A stretch of 64,000 nucleotides of DNA from UBA1723 sp045641625 (lineage in GTDB: Bacteria; Bacteroidota; Bacteroidia; Bacteroidales; Paludibacteraceae): NCBI GenBank assembly GCA_045641625.1, contig JAZUHH010000095.1:6990-70989 (forward strand). Reading direction: 5' to 3'. The notes beneath the pieces were generated by a model that was not told where the DNA came from, searched no databases, and was given only the letters and a program-made list of their open reading frames with translations. The translations under genes were made by a program, and so were the position numbers. Shown here piece by piece: positions 42,506 to 51,485 of the stretch (positions within the stretch are counted from its first letter, which is position 1; the number at the start of each line of letters is the position of its first letter).

Positions 42506-43547
42506 AGATAACCTTTAGAGCGTTGTCGATTCTGTCCTTGTACTTAGGAAGTGAATCCATAAACACTTTCATTGTCTCCTCCAGAGAAAGTTTGGACGAC
42601 GCACCTGCCGCATTGGCATGTCCGCCACCTCCGAACAATTCTGCCGCGATGTCATTGACAACAAGCGGAGAAACCGAACGGAAAGACATCTTGACCTTGT
42701 CATCCTCCTCCTTGAAGAACACAGAGAAGATAACCCCTTTGATAGACAAAGGAATGTTCACAAAGCCCTCTGTATCACCCTTCTGGAACTCGAAGTCAGT
42801 CTTCTCGTCCTTTGACAATGACATGACGCTCAATCCATATTCGTTATAGATCTTCATCTTCTTGCTTAGCAGGTGGCCCTGAAGTCTGTATCTGTTCTCT
42901 GAGAAATTATAGAACACCTTCTGATAGATAAGGTCCTTGTTGATTCCCTTCTTGATAAGCTCGGAAATGATGATGTATATTTCTGCGCCAGCCGAATTAT
43001 AAGTGAAGCAGCCAGTATCAGTCATCATACCTGTGTAGATACAAGTTGCGGCAATAGCGTCGATATCGGACGCATATCCCATTCTGCAGATCAAGCGGAA
43101 CACCATCTCTGCTGTGGATGATATGTTCGGATAAGAGATTACGACATCAGCGAAATGGCCTGGATTCATGTGATGGTCAACAAGAACCTTCTTAGCCTTG
43201 GCATCTGCAACCGGCACAGCCATTCCCTCGATACGATGAAGCTCATTGAAATCCAAAGCCATGACCAAATCAGACTCGGCAATCAGCTGCTCAGCCATCT
43301 CCTTGTTCTTCTCGTAAACAACGACGTCTCCCGCTCCCGGCATCCACTTTAGGAAGTCAGGCATATCGTTAGGAATTATCACAGCAACTGCTTTATCTAT
43401 ACCCTGAAGAAAATGGGAAAGCGCAAGAGAAGAACCCATTGCATCTCCGTCTGGAGAAACATGAGTAGTGATAACAATCTTTGATGCGTCAAGGATATAT
43501 TCCTTTGCAGCCTGGATAAGTTCTTCGTCAATAATCTTAGATATCAT
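42498..43547 (-). CDS. nrnA: NrnA-like DHH-family oligoribonuclease / pAp phosphatase
   Basis: This 349-residue protein has DHH-domain motifs THVSPDGDAMGSSLAL (motif I), DFNELHR (motif II), VLVDHHMNPG (DHH motif III) and DTGCFTY, then the DHHA1 domain with FGGGGHANAAGAS near the C-terminus. NrnA enzymes degrade short oligoribonucleotides and dephosphorylate 3'-phosphoadenosine 5'-phosphate. It is the first gene of a four-gene operon. A good promoter box lies about 50 bp upstream. Family assignment is secure. Confidence 0.93.
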   Translation of the reverse strand: MISKIIDEELIQAAKEYILDASKIVITTHVSPDGDAMGSSLALSHFLQGIDKAVAVIIPNDMPDFLKWMPGAGDVVVYEKNKEMAEQLIAESDLVMALDFNELHRIEGMAVPVADAKAKKVLVDHHMNPGHFADVVISYPNISSTAEMVFRLICRMGYASDIDAIAATCIYTGMMTDTGCFTYNSAGAEIYIIISELIKKGINKDLIYQKVFYNFSENRYRLQGHLLSKKMKIYNEYGLSVMSLSKDEKTDFEFQKGDTEGFVNIPLSIKGVIFSVFFKEEDDKVKMSFRSVSPLVVNDIAAELFGGGGHANAAGASSKLSLEETMKVFMDSLPKYKDRIDNALKVIYG

Positions 43548-43595
43548 AGTCCTTAGTATCTATGTTGTATTCTTTGTAAAGTCTGAAAGACAATG

Positions 43596-43603
43596 CAAAG
43601 ATA
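43596..43603 (-). promoter_or_regulatory. -7 promoter box for nrnA operon
   Basis: TATCTTTG (minus strand), followed by C, is an exact TAnnTTTG match about 49 bp before the nrnA start. Confidence 0.65.
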
Positions 43604-43637
43604 AGCAGAAAAAAAATTATAACAACTACCTATTCAG

Positions 43638-43672
43638 CAAAAAAAGAAAAAGACACCGAATATGATGTCTTT
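43638..43672 (-). terminator. Terminator of yigZ-like gene
   Basis: AAAGACA and TGTCTTT (10-nt loop) form a stem followed on the minus strand by TTTCTTTTTTT. It lies about 70 bp past the yigZ stop. Confidence 0.65.
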
Positions 43673-43743
43673 CTCCTGAATTTTTATTTCTTTGCAACCA
43701 AATTAACAGGTTATGGATTCTCTTTTTCGATCAACCGAAGCTA

Positions 43744-44337
43744 TCATTCCTGCACCCTCAACCTATCCACTTTCAAAAGTCTTTCTTTCAGTCTGTCGAA
43801 CTCTCCCTTTCTAATGGACAGGGTCATAATGCAGTCGTTATCAAAACTTTGCGAGACTATATTTGGATTCAGGTCCTTTATCACCTTCATGACATCATTC
43901 ATCATCACGTACTCGAAAGAGAATGTAATCTCCGCATCCACAGTCCTCTCCACCAGAACAGCATGCTCCATCGCATCCTGCGAAGCGGTCTTGTACGCAT
44001 TGATAAGCCCTGATGTTCCTAGCTTCGTTCCTCCGAAATACCTCACAACAGCAATCAGAATGTCCGTAGCTCCGGAAGAAAGAATCGCTCCGAGAATAGG
44101 TCGTCCGGCTGTTCCGCTCGGCTCGCTGTCATCAGCGGCACGATAATCCTTTTTCTCTGGACCGAGCATATATGCATAACAGACATGACGGGCATCATGA
44201 TGTTCCTTGCGCAGTGTGTCAAGGATCTCCTTTATCTCGTCTGTGGTACGGACGTGATAGGCAAAGGCAAGAAACTTGCTTCCCTTCTCCTTGTACAGTC
44301 CTTCCGCAATGTTGTCTATCGTGATATATGAATCCAA
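43744..44337 (-). CDS. YigZ/IMPACT family protein
   Basis: This 197-residue protein begins with the UPF0029/IMPACT domain: KGSKFLAFAYHV, HHDARHVCYAYMLG, and DDSEPSGTAGRPIL followed by VVRYFGGTKLGTSGLINAY are near-invariant family motifs. The C-terminal DUF1949 domain follows. The cellular role of bacterial YigZ is not settled; IMPACT proteins in eukaryotes regulate translation. It is a single gene between a terminator hairpin and its own terminator. Confidence 0.93.
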   Translation of the reverse strand: MDSYITIDNIAEGLYKEKGSKFLAFAYHVRTTDEIKEILDTLRKEHHDARHVCYAYMLGPEKKDYRAADDSEPSGTAGRPILGAILSSGATDILIAVVRYFGGTKLGTSGLINAYKTASQDAMEHAVLVERTVDAEITFSFEYVMMNDVMKVIKDLNPNIVSQSFDNDCIMTLSIRKGEFDRLKERLLKVDRLRVQE

Positions 44338-44344
44338 AATTATG

Positions 44345-44390
44345 TATTATAGAAATGCAAAGACGAGAAAACTCCCGTCTTTACACTACT
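44345..44390 (-). terminator. Hairpin between DEAD-box helicase and yigZ genes
   Basis: AAAGACG and CGTCTTT form a short stem around a 10-nt loop, a weak terminator candidate after the helicase gene. The T tract is poor, so read-through into yigZ is possible. Confidence 0.4.
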
Positions 44391-44396
44391 TTATGA

Positions 44397-46241
44397 TTAG
44401 TTGAACTTGTTGCGACGCTGGCCCTCTTTCTTGTGTTTCTTTCCGCCGTCGTGTCTGTCCTTGCGCTTCTTCCAGTCACCTTCATCTCTGCGGTCCTCAC
44501 GGCGCTTTCTTCTCTCCTTGCTGCGGCGCTCGTTCATGAATCCGTCATCGAAAGACTCACCCTTGGAACGCTTGCGACCTCTCTGCTCGCCGCTCACCTC
44601 TGCAAGCACGATGTCAGATCCGCGCAAAGTGTCACGGAATGCCTTGAACATCTTTGCCACCTGGTTGTTAGGCACATCAAAGAACGAATAGCGTGGTGTA
44701 ATCTCGATATCCTTGATCTGAATCTTCTTGTCACGGGTTGTATCGTTGATTATTCCAAGCACACGCTTTGGCGAGAAACCTGCCTCACTACCCTTGTTGA
44801 TCTTTAGACGTGTGAAGTTCTCGTCAGTGTAGCCCTGGCGAAGACCGCGCTTTTCGCCTCCTCTGCCGCCGCGATCACCGCGTTCGCCTCTCTCCGGACG
44901 CTCTGGCTTGTCAGGAATGTTGATATCCTCGGAATCCTTGTAATAGTTAAGGAACTGGTTGAACTCAAGGCTCACGAAATGCTTGATGATATCCTCTCGG
45001 CTCATTCCCTCAAGAGAATCGTAAGCCATCTGCATGTAGTCGTTGATCTGATCCTCGTTCACCTCTACATTCTTCAACTTCTCGATCAAAGATACAAGTT
45101 GGCTCTTGCATACCTCAAGTCCGTTAGGCACCGACATTTTCTCGAAAGTCTTCTTTATGACTTTCTCGATAACCTTGATCTTTCCCTTTTCCCTCAAGTG
45201 TATGATAGAAATGCTGACACCAGTCTTTCCCGCACGACCTGTACGACCGCTTCGGTGAGTGTAGCTCTCTACATCGTCAGGAAGGTCGTAGTTGATAACG
45301 TGAGTAAGATTGTTCACATCAAGACCTCTAGCTGCGACGTCAGTAGCGACCAACAGCTGAAGGTTTCTGATTCTGAACTTCTGCATAACCGCGTCTCTCT
45401 GCACCTGAGACAAATCTCCGTGCAATGCGTCTGCATTGTATCCGTCCTTCATCAAAGCCTCTGCGACATCCTTAGTCTCCTGACGAGTGCGGCAGAACAC
45501 AATTCCATAGATGTCCGGGTTGATGTCAACTACACGCTTCAAGCATGCGTAGCGGTTCTTTGCCGCAACCATGTAATATATGTGGCGCACGTTCTCGTTT
45601 CCGGAGTTCTTCTCTCCGATAGCGATCTCGACGCTGTTCTTCATGTACTCCTTAGCGATGCGTGCAATCTCCTTTGGCATTGTTGCTGAGAAAAGGAGTG
45701 TTCTTCTGTCCTCTGGAGTCTCGCTTAGGATAGTTTCAATATCCTCCTTGAATCCCATATTAAGCATTTCGTCTGCCTCGTCAAGGATAAGGAACTTTAT
45801 CTCCTCAAGATGCACCTTGCCTCTCTCGATAAGGTCGATCAAACGGCCTGGAGTAGCGACAAGAATCTGCGGCTGAACGTCAAGGTCCTTGAACTGCTTG
45901 ACAATGCTTTCACCTCCATATACAGGAACAACCTTCATGCCGTCCATGTACTTCGAGAAATTCTTCAAATCCTTAGAGATCTGAATACAAAGCTCGCGAG
46001 TCGGAGCAAGCACCAAAGCCTGAATCTTCTTCTGTGTAACATCAATAAGCTGAAGTACAGGCAAACCAAAACCACCTGTTTTTCCTGTACCTGTCTGCGC
46101 AAGAGCGACCAAGTCACGGTCGTCGTCACTGAACAAAAATGGAGTAACCTTCTCCTGAATAGGCATTGCCTGCTCAAATCCCAAGTCAGCAACTGCCTTC
46201 AAAATCTCTTCCTTAAAACCTAATTCTTCAAATGTAGCCAT
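44397..46241 (-). CDS. DEAD-box RNA helicase (CsdA/DeaD-like)
   Basis: This 614-residue helicase has all core motifs: Q motif (FEQAMPIQEKVTPF), AQTGTGKT (I), PTRELCIQ (Ia), LDEADEMLNMGF (II, DEAD), FSATMP (III), VATDVAARGLDV and HRSGRTGRAGKTG (V-VI). A C-terminal domain of about 80 residues (RLKINKGSEAGFSPKRVLGIIND) matches the DbpA-type RNA-binding fold, preceded by an RGG-like linker (RGERGDRGGRGG) and followed by a very basic Lys/Arg tail. It probably acts in ribosome assembly or RNA decay. Promoter-to-start distance is about 120 nt, long for this genome, which resembles cold-shock helicase leaders. Confidence 0.95.
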   Translation of the reverse strand: MATFEELGFKEEILKAVADLGFEQAMPIQEKVTPFLFSDDDRDLVALAQTGTGKTGGFGLPVLQLIDVTQKKIQALVLAPTRELCIQISKDLKNFSKYMDGMKVVPVYGGESIVKQFKDLDVQPQILVATPGRLIDLIERGKVHLEEIKFLILDEADEMLNMGFKEDIETILSETPEDRRTLLFSATMPKEIARIAKEYMKNSVEIAIGEKNSGNENVRHIYYMVAAKNRYACLKRVVDINPDIYGIVFCRTRQETKDVAEALMKDGYNADALHGDLSQVQRDAVMQKFRIRNLQLLVATDVAARGLDVNNLTHVINYDLPDDVESYTHRSGRTGRAGKTGVSISIIHLREKGKIKVIEKVIKKTFEKMSVPNGLEVCKSQLVSLIEKLKNVEVNEDQINDYMQMAYDSLEGMSREDIIKHFVSLEFNQFLNYYKDSEDINIPDKPERPERGERGDRGGRGGEKRGLRQGYTDENFTRLKINKGSEAGFSPKRVLGIINDTTRDKKIQIKDIEITPRYSFFDVPNNQVAKMFKAFRDTLRGSDIVLAEVSGEQRGRKRSKGESFDDGFMNERRSKERRKRREDRRDEGDWKKRKDRHDGGKKHKKEGQRRNKFN

Positions 46242-46368
46242 TTAGCTCATATTTATTTTGTGAATACTCGGCATATTCTCCCGACTAAACCTTCGATATA
46301 ACACAAAAAACTAAATTCCCGTACGCAAGAAAAGGTCTATTTCAGAAGATATGCTCTAAAATCGGGTG

Positions 46369-46376
46369 CAAAGGTA
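46369..46376 (-). promoter_or_regulatory. -7 promoter box for DEAD-box helicase
   Basis: TACCTTTG (minus strand) followed by CACC is an exact TAnnTTTG match. It predicts transcription start near 46362 and a leader of about 120 nt. Confidence 0.6.
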
Positions 46377-46506
46377 ATTCTTTTTTTTCAACTGCCAAAG
46401 AATTTTATATTGTAGAGCATATTTTTGTGACAGATGGCAGATAATTGGTCATCAAGTCCAATCATCCCGGACCTACAACCAATTTCCCCTTCCTACAATC
46501 TCGGTT

Positions 46507-47418
46507 TTATTTGTAGTATTCGTATTCTATGATACTCCCATTCCCATAAGTCACATTCTTAATTTCAATGCAGTTATTATGAGAGTCATATTTATAAAGA
46601 AGTTTAGAACTCAAACTACCATCGGGAATGTAGATGGCTTTCTCTACAACATTATTATTTGAATCGTATTTGAAAGTGTCCTTACTAAGCAAACTACCAT
46701 CATGCAAACAACTAATTTCCTCTATCTTATTATTGTTTTCGTCATATTTTATGGTTGTCTTTGCACTCATACTGCTATCTGCCATATACCAACACTCCTC
46801 AATCATATTGTTATTTGAGTCGTATTTATATTTTATGTAGTTTATGTAATGCTCTAATTCTAAACCATTATCATAGAAGTCTTGTTTATACATCTCTATC
46901 TTATTATTGTTAGAATCATATTTATAAACTCTCTTACATATTAAACTTCCATCTGGCTTGTACAAACACTCCTCAATCTTGTTATTATCTTCGTCGTATT
47001 TCAGGATATTCTTCGATTTCAAACTGTCGGAATTGTAAACATACAGCTCTGTCAGATTATTAGACTTATATTTGAACACCCCTTTATGAAACAAACTGCC
47101 ATCTGCCTTGTACCAACACTCCTCTACCATATTGTTATTTGAGTCGTATTTATAAACATCCTTATAGTTCAAAGATTCATAATCATAATAATAACATTGC
47201 TCCACCTTGTTACCTTTGGCATCAAAACTTCTTGAGTTTAACAGAGAAACTTTTTTCTTAATTCCTCCAGGTTTCTTCATACCATACTCTCTAACTTCCT
47301 TAACCTTTCCTTTAAGCCCTTCCTTATCCCATCCGGTTTCTGCAAAGGCATAACCAGAACATATGATTGTCAAAGACAATATACTTAGAACTATTGTAAT
47401 GAAATTGCGCATAATCAA
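46507..47418 (-). CDS. Secreted repeat protein with KYDxNNN units (YD/RHS-like), AT-rich
   Basis: This 303-residue protein has a signal peptide ending near GYAFAET. Residues about 65-295 are eight or nine tandem units of 24-28 residues with consensus KYDSNNNxxEECWYxxDGSLxxK; examples are KYDSNNNMVEECWYKADGS and KYDENNNKIEEISCLHDGS. The pattern is like the beta-hairpin repeats of YD/RHS-type or MORN-like proteins, but I cannot name the family. The gene is visibly more AT-rich and richer in AAT/AAA codons than its neighbours, suggesting horizontal transfer or relaxed selection. It has its own promoter. A start at the second ATG (47412) is equally possible. Function unknown. Confidence 0.7.
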   Translation of the reverse strand: MIMRNFITIVLSILSLTIICSGYAFAETGWDKEGLKGKVKEVREYGMKKPGGIKKKVSLLNSRSFDAKGNKVEQCYYYDYESLNYKDVYKYDSNNNMVEECWYKADGSLFHKGVFKYKSNNLTELYVYNSDSLKSKNILKYDEDNNKIEECLYKPDGSLICKRVYKYDSNNNKIEMYKQDFYDNGLELEHYINYIKYKYDSNNNMIEECWYMADSSMSAKTTIKYDENNNKIEEISCLHDGSLLSKDTFKYDSNNNVVEKAIYIPDGSLSSKLLYKYDSHNNCIEIKNVTYGNGSIIEYEYYK

Positions 47419-47439
47419 ATTTTATAATTGTTTGTTAAA

Positions 47440-47447
47440 CAAAGATA
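47440..47447 (-). promoter_or_regulatory. -7 promoter box for the KYDxNNN repeat protein
   Basis: TATCTTTG (minus strand) is an exact TAnnTTTG match, 22-28 bp before the two candidate starts. Confidence 0.6.
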
Positions 47448-47730
47448 CGACAAAAAATATATATAGTTTTTAATTTATCAAAAATCTGACAACAAATTTC
47501 ATATATCTTTTTTACTGAGCATTAAACTTGACAGCAAAAAACAAACATATCTCACTTAAGAATAAGGATTTAGACTAAAGCTTCATGATTATTTCCTCAC
47601 ACAAACAGAGCAAGAAAGAAAATTGAAAACAACAATTCTCTTCCACATAAATACAGAAGGGAAAAGGCAGTTGCTTTTCCATATACAATTGCTCTATGAT
47701 TAGAACAACACGAAGGGGGGAATGATAAAA

Positions 47731-47756
47731 TAGAAAAGGGATGCCGAAGCACCCCT
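47731..47756 (-). terminator. Terminator of DUF1015 gene
   Basis: The stem AGGGGTGC/GCATCCCT closed by a stable TTCG tetraloop is followed on the minus strand by TTTTCTATTTT. Confidence 0.85.
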
Positions 47757-47781
47757 TCCCTCTATTGTATATTGCCTTGTA

Positions 47782-49029
47782 TTACACCAACTTGTGGATG
47801 CAAAGACCGCTACGAAGCTTTGGCTCGAACCAAGTTGCCTTTGGAGGCATAATGTTTCCGCTGTCAGCAATGTCCATAATCTGCTGCATAGACACAGGGT
47901 AAAGAGCAAGAGCTGTCTTCATCTCGCCTGAATCTACTCTCTTCTTCAACTCCTTCAAACCACGAAGTCCACCAACAAAGTCGATTCTGTCTGAAGAACG
48001 AAGGTCCTTGATGTTCAAAATCTCGTCAACGATAAGCTTTGAAGAAATACTTACATCAAGAACGCCGATTGGGTCGTTGTCATCGTAAGTACCCTTCTTT
48101 GCAGTTAGGCTATACCACTTTCCTGAAAGGTAAAGAGAGAAGTTATGTAGTGCGTTTGGCTTGTACATATCCTCGCCCTTGCACTCAACCTCGAAGTTCT
48201 TCTTCAAAGCCTCAAGGAACTGCTCATCAGTTAAACCGTTAAGGTCACGAATCACACGATTGTAGTCAAGAATAGTAAGCTGGCTTGCTGGGAAGCAAAC
48301 TGCCATAAAGTAGTTGTACTCCTCGTCTCCATTGTGGTTAGGGTTCTGCTTTCTCTTCTCGTCTCCAACAAGAGCTGCAGCTGCCGAGCGGTGGTGACCG
48401 TCTGCAATGTAAAGATTCTTCATCTTTCCGAACTCCTCGGTTACAGTCTTGATGTCTGCGTCGTCACTGATTACCCAAAACTGGTGACCGAAACCGTCGA
48501 TAGGTGCGATGAAGTCATATACTGGCTTAGAAGAAGCGTACTTAGCGACAAGCTTGTCAAGAACAGCGTTGTCAGGATAAGCGAAGAATACAGGCTCTAT
48601 GTTAGCGTTGTTTACACGAACGTGCTTCATTCTGTCTTCCTCCTTGTCACGGCGAGTAAGCTCATGCTTCTTGATTACACCTGTCATGTAGTCATCAACA
48701 TATGCACAAACTACAAGTCCGTACTGAGTCTTTCCGTTCATTGTCTGAGCGTAGATGTAGTACTGCTCCTTCTCGTCCTGTACCAACCAACCCTTGTCCT
48801 GGAACATCTGGAAGTTCTGTGCAGCCTTCTCGTAAACGCGTGGGTCGTACTCACTTGTTCCCTCTGGAAAATCAATTTCTGGCTTAATGATATGGTAAAG
48901 AGACTTCTCGTTACCCTTTGCCTCCTCGCGAGCCTCCTCGCTGTTAAGCACGTCGTAAGGACGGCTCTCTACCTGCTCCACCAACTCTTTAGGTGGGCGA
49001 ATACCCTTAAATGGTTTTACTATTGCCAT
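47782..49029 (-). CDS. DUF1015 family protein
   Basis: This 415-residue cytoplasmic protein belongs to DUF1015: it begins MAIVKPFKGIRPPKE with RPYDVLNSEEAR, and carries the conserved IADGHHRSAAAALV, also described as an HxxS-type signature, and NYFMAVCFPASQLTILDYNRVI. Its molecular function is not established; in many Bacteroidales it neighbours serine-biosynthesis genes, which are not seen here. It follows menG after 15 bp and probably shares its promoter. It ends at a strong TTCG-loop terminator. Confidence 0.85.
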   Translation of the reverse strand: MAIVKPFKGIRPPKELVEQVESRPYDVLNSEEAREEAKGNEKSLYHIIKPEIDFPEGTSEYDPRVYEKAAQNFQMFQDKGWLVQDEKEQYYIYAQTMNGKTQYGLVVCAYVDDYMTGVIKKHELTRRDKEEDRMKHVRVNNANIEPVFFAYPDNAVLDKLVAKYASSKPVYDFIAPIDGFGHQFWVISDDADIKTVTEEFGKMKNLYIADGHHRSAAAALVGDEKRKQNPNHNGDEEYNYFMAVCFPASQLTILDYNRVIRDLNGLTDEQFLEALKKNFEVECKGEDMYKPNALHNFSLYLSGKWYSLTAKKGTYDDNDPIGVLDVSISSKLIVDEILNIKDLRSSDRIDFVGGLRGLKELKKRVDSGEMKTALALYPVSMQQIMDIADSGNIMPPKATWFEPKLRSGLCIHKLV

Positions 49030-49044
49030 TGTCTTATAATAATT

Positions 49045-49788
49045 TTATTTTGTTGCGTAGTAGAATGTGCAAGTCTGCATTGTGTATGTTTCTATCTCCA
49101 CTTTCGAGAAGCCTGACTTCTTGAGAAGTTCAGCCATAACCTTGCCTTGAGGGAAGGCCTCGATTGAAGAAGGGAGATAGTCGTATGCATCCTTGCTTGT
49201 TTTTAAAAGTTTGGCCATTACGGGAATAAACAGTTTTGTGTATGCCTTATAGCCAAGCCAATATAGTTTGTTTGTTGGTTCACTTAGCTCGAGAATTGCG
49301 AGCGAACCACCAGGCTTGATAACTCTGCAAATCTCTGAAAGTCCTTTCTCAAGACTCTCAAAGTTGCGAACTCCGAAAGCTACTGTTGCCGAATCGAAAG
49401 TCGCATCAGCGAAAGGCAAAGACATAGAGTCAGCCTTCTCGAGAGTAATTCTGTCGCTAAGGTTAAGTTTGGCAACCTTTTCTTTGCCGACTTCAAGCAT
49501 CTTCTCGGAAAGGTCTATGCCTGTAATCTTTTCTGGCTTTATAACATCGTACGCCTGAATGGCGAAGTCTCCGGTACCGGTTGCGACATCGAGTATTATC
49601 TTTGGATTTTCTTTAGAAAGACGCTTAATGGCGTACTTTCTCCAGTTCTTGTCTTGATAAAGAGACATAAGACGATTCATAGTGTCATAGCGTGAGGCAA
49701 TGCTATCAAACATCTGCTCCACTTGCTGTGTCTTAGTTTCGTTCTGATTTTGATAAGGCAACACCTTTTCGCATCTATATTCTGTCAT
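49045..49788 (-). CDS. menG: Demethylmenaquinone methyltransferase
   Basis: This 247-residue SAM-dependent methyltransferase has the UbiE/MenG signatures: RYDTMNRLMSLYQDKNWRK near the N-terminus, DVATGTGDFAI (SAM motif I), KITGIDLSEKMLEVG, FGVRNFESLEKGLSEICRVIKPGG and a C-terminal MQTCTFYYATK. It adds the final methyl group of menaquinone, the respiratory quinone of Bacteroidota. It is the first gene of a two-gene unit with DUF1015. The promoter box at 49841-49848 gives a leader of about 45 nt. Confidence 0.94.
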   Translation of the reverse strand: MTEYRCEKVLPYQNQNETKTQQVEQMFDSIASRYDTMNRLMSLYQDKNWRKYAIKRLSKENPKIILDVATGTGDFAIQAYDVIKPEKITGIDLSEKMLEVGKEKVAKLNLSDRITLEKADSMSLPFADATFDSATVAFGVRNFESLEKGLSEICRVIKPGGSLAILELSEPTNKLYWLGYKAYTKLFIPVMAKLLKTSKDAYDYLPSSIEAFPQGKVMAELLKKSGFSKVEIETYTMQTCTFYYATK

Positions 49789-49840
49789 CTTTACGTCTTT
49801 TTATTATAGTCTTTGCACTGAATCAAAGAGTTATTCTCTG

Positions 49841-49848
49841 CAAAGGTA
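49841..49848 (-). promoter_or_regulatory. -7 promoter box for menG-DUF1015
   Basis: TACCTTTG (minus strand), followed by C, is an exact TAnnTTTG match 53 bp before the menG start. Confidence 0.6.
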
Positions 49849-49866
49849 ATATTTATTTTTAGGCAA

Positions 49867-51396
49867 CTATTGATTATTAGGCACAAAAAAGTGAGTTTCG
49901 TTCTCAAAGATCTGCTCCAGCTTGTCATCTATGCCTACTTGAGCCTCGTCTATTTTATTGAACACCATATAGTTGCGTTTCTCCTCTGTGTATGGCAGCC
50001 ACTCCACCAGGTCGGAAGTCTCGTTCTTCACACCTACATTCGGATTAGAAGTCCACACGAAGTTTGTCCAGTAACGGCGCATTCTCTTTCCGATATTGCT
50101 TGCGTTCGAGGAGTCTCCGAAATACAGCGGCATAGAGAACCACGGGTGCATGTTGTCAAAAAGCAAAGGCATCTCTGCCACGTGGCAGGCATCGTATCCC
50201 ATTAACCTAAACAACCAAGGAGCATAGTCAAAACGATATACATAAACAGGATTCTGCTTAGACATCGCCTTTGCAACTCGAATTTTAGGAATGTGGTACA
50301 TTATCTCGCCGGCGATATCGCAATAGTCAACGACTTTAGGCTTGGACGAATGACGTTCCAAGACTCTGTTGCGATAGTCTTCCGACTTGTATGGGAATAT
50401 TCTCTTCAGGCACTCCTTGCCATCGACCTTCTTCATTACTCTGGCAAAGACATGTGCCTCGTCCTTGTTGGAACCTATGAGCAAAGGCTTGCCCAATTCT
50501 TCGAACTTGGACAAGGAAGGGAATTCCCTAAGGTACTCTCCGTCAACGACAGGATTGATTGTGCAGATTCCAAACTTGGTCTTGCGTACAAAGTCATCCA
50601 TTCCATCAATCTGTCTTGTCAGCTTCATGTAGTCCACTGTCTTAATTAGCTCAACTTGATCCGGTGTCAGATTTAGACGAGCAAGAAACTCGGTGGCAAC
50701 CGCCTTTGCCTCCTCCTTAGAATAGAATGACTCCATGCATGCGCTCTGCACAATAGCCTTGTGGAACAAGTCCTTGGCAGACTCGACACACATCATTGCC
50801 ATTGTAAGGGCTCCACCAGCCGACTGTCCCCATAGAGTTACATTGTCTGGATTTCCTCCGTAGGAAGATATATTCTCCTTTATCCATCTCAAGGCCATCT
50901 CGCAATCCTTCAAACCCAGATTAGATTCGAAATCACTGCTAAACTCGCTCAAGTAAAGGAAGCCATAGGCGCCAAGTCGATAGTTGACCGTTACCACTAT
51001 GCAGTTACCCTCGTCAGCCAGCTTGCGCGCATCGTATAGTCCATCCTTGCCATGCTTGAACGAACCGGAACAGCCTCCGTGCACATACGACCCACCATAC
51101 AGCCACACCATTACCGGCAATGCACCATAAGTAAGCACCGAAGAAGGAATGTATATATTCAGATAAAGACAATCCTCGCTACAAGTTAGAGGATTCATTG
51201 GATGCTGGATGGGATCCTTGGGCAAATGAGTGCAGTCAAGGACGTCCGGCCACGAATTCTTCTTGACAGGAGCCTTGAACTGAAGATTGCCTATGGGTTT
51301 CTCTGCATAAGGCACGCCAAGGAACATTCCTCCATAGCTAGAGAATTTTCCCTTCACGTCTCCCAATGGGGTCTTTATTACCAACTCTTTAATCAT
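49867..51396 (-). CDS. Type B carboxylesterase
   Basis: This 509-residue protein has the carboxylesterase layout: GKFSSYGGMFLGVPYAEKP near the start, CLYLNIYIPS, the oxyanion region MVWLYGGSYVHGG, and nucleophile elbow GQSAGG in NVTLWGQSAGGAL. No signal peptide is evident from ATG 51396, which suggests a cytoplasmic enzyme; the longer frame (51423) adds only nine residues and is hard to fit with the promoter box at 51421-51428. It probably hydrolyses short or aromatic esters. It is monocistronic. Downstream, convergent genes are absent. Confidence 0.9.
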   Translation of the reverse strand: MIKELVIKTPLGDVKGKFSSYGGMFLGVPYAEKPIGNLQFKAPVKKNSWPDVLDCTHLPKDPIQHPMNPLTCSEDCLYLNIYIPSSVLTYGALPVMVWLYGGSYVHGGCSGSFKHGKDGLYDARKLADEGNCIVVTVNYRLGAYGFLYLSEFSSDFESNLGLKDCEMALRWIKENISSYGGNPDNVTLWGQSAGGALTMAMMCVESAKDLFHKAIVQSACMESFYSKEEAKAVATEFLARLNLTPDQVELIKTVDYMKLTRQIDGMDDFVRKTKFGICTINPVVDGEYLREFPSLSKFEELGKPLLIGSNKDEAHVFARVMKKVDGKECLKRIFPYKSEDYRNRVLERHSSKPKVVDYCDIAGEIMYHIPKIRVAKAMSKQNPVYVYRFDYAPWLFRLMGYDACHVAEMPLLFDNMHPWFSMPLYFGDSSNASNIGKRMRRYWTNFVWTSNPNVGVKNETSDLVEWLPYTEEKRNYMVFNKIDEAQVGIDDKLEQIFENETHFFVPNNQ

Positions 51397-51420
51397 GATC
51401 AGTCTCTTCTTTATCGGGTG

Positions 51421-51428
51421 CAAAGATA
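51421..51428 (-). promoter_or_regulatory. -7 promoter box for carboxylesterase
   Basis: TATCTTTG (minus strand), followed by C, is an exact TAnnTTTG match 25 bp before the ATG at 51396. It overlaps the upstream ATG at 51423, arguing against that start. Confidence 0.65.
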
Positions 51429-51432
51429 CAAC

Positions 51433-51466
51433 AAAAAAAGAGACAATGCGTCATTGCCTCTTTTTT
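51433..51466 (-). terminator. Terminator of the Asp-rich lipoprotein gene
   Basis: The hairpin AAAAAAGAG-A-CAATG/CATTG-C-CTCTTTTTT with a CGT loop has A and T tracts on both sides. It is 20 bp past the lipoprotein stop. Confidence 0.75.
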
Positions 51467-51485
51467 ATTTAGTTAGCACGTATGA

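Larger units (their letters stand above)
47419..47781. other. Intergenic region between repeat protein and DUF1015 gene
   Basis: This 363-bp AT-rich region carries the promoter of the repeat protein (47440-47447), a hairpin GGAAAAG/CTTTTCC at 47660-47680 without a T tract, and the DUF1015 terminator at 47731-47756. No further gene is evident. Confidence 0.5.

Noticed and set aside
47660..47680. Hairpin GGAAAAG/CTTTTCC as a terminator
   Set aside because: No T tract follows on either strand and a better terminator for the nearby gene lies at 47731-47756.
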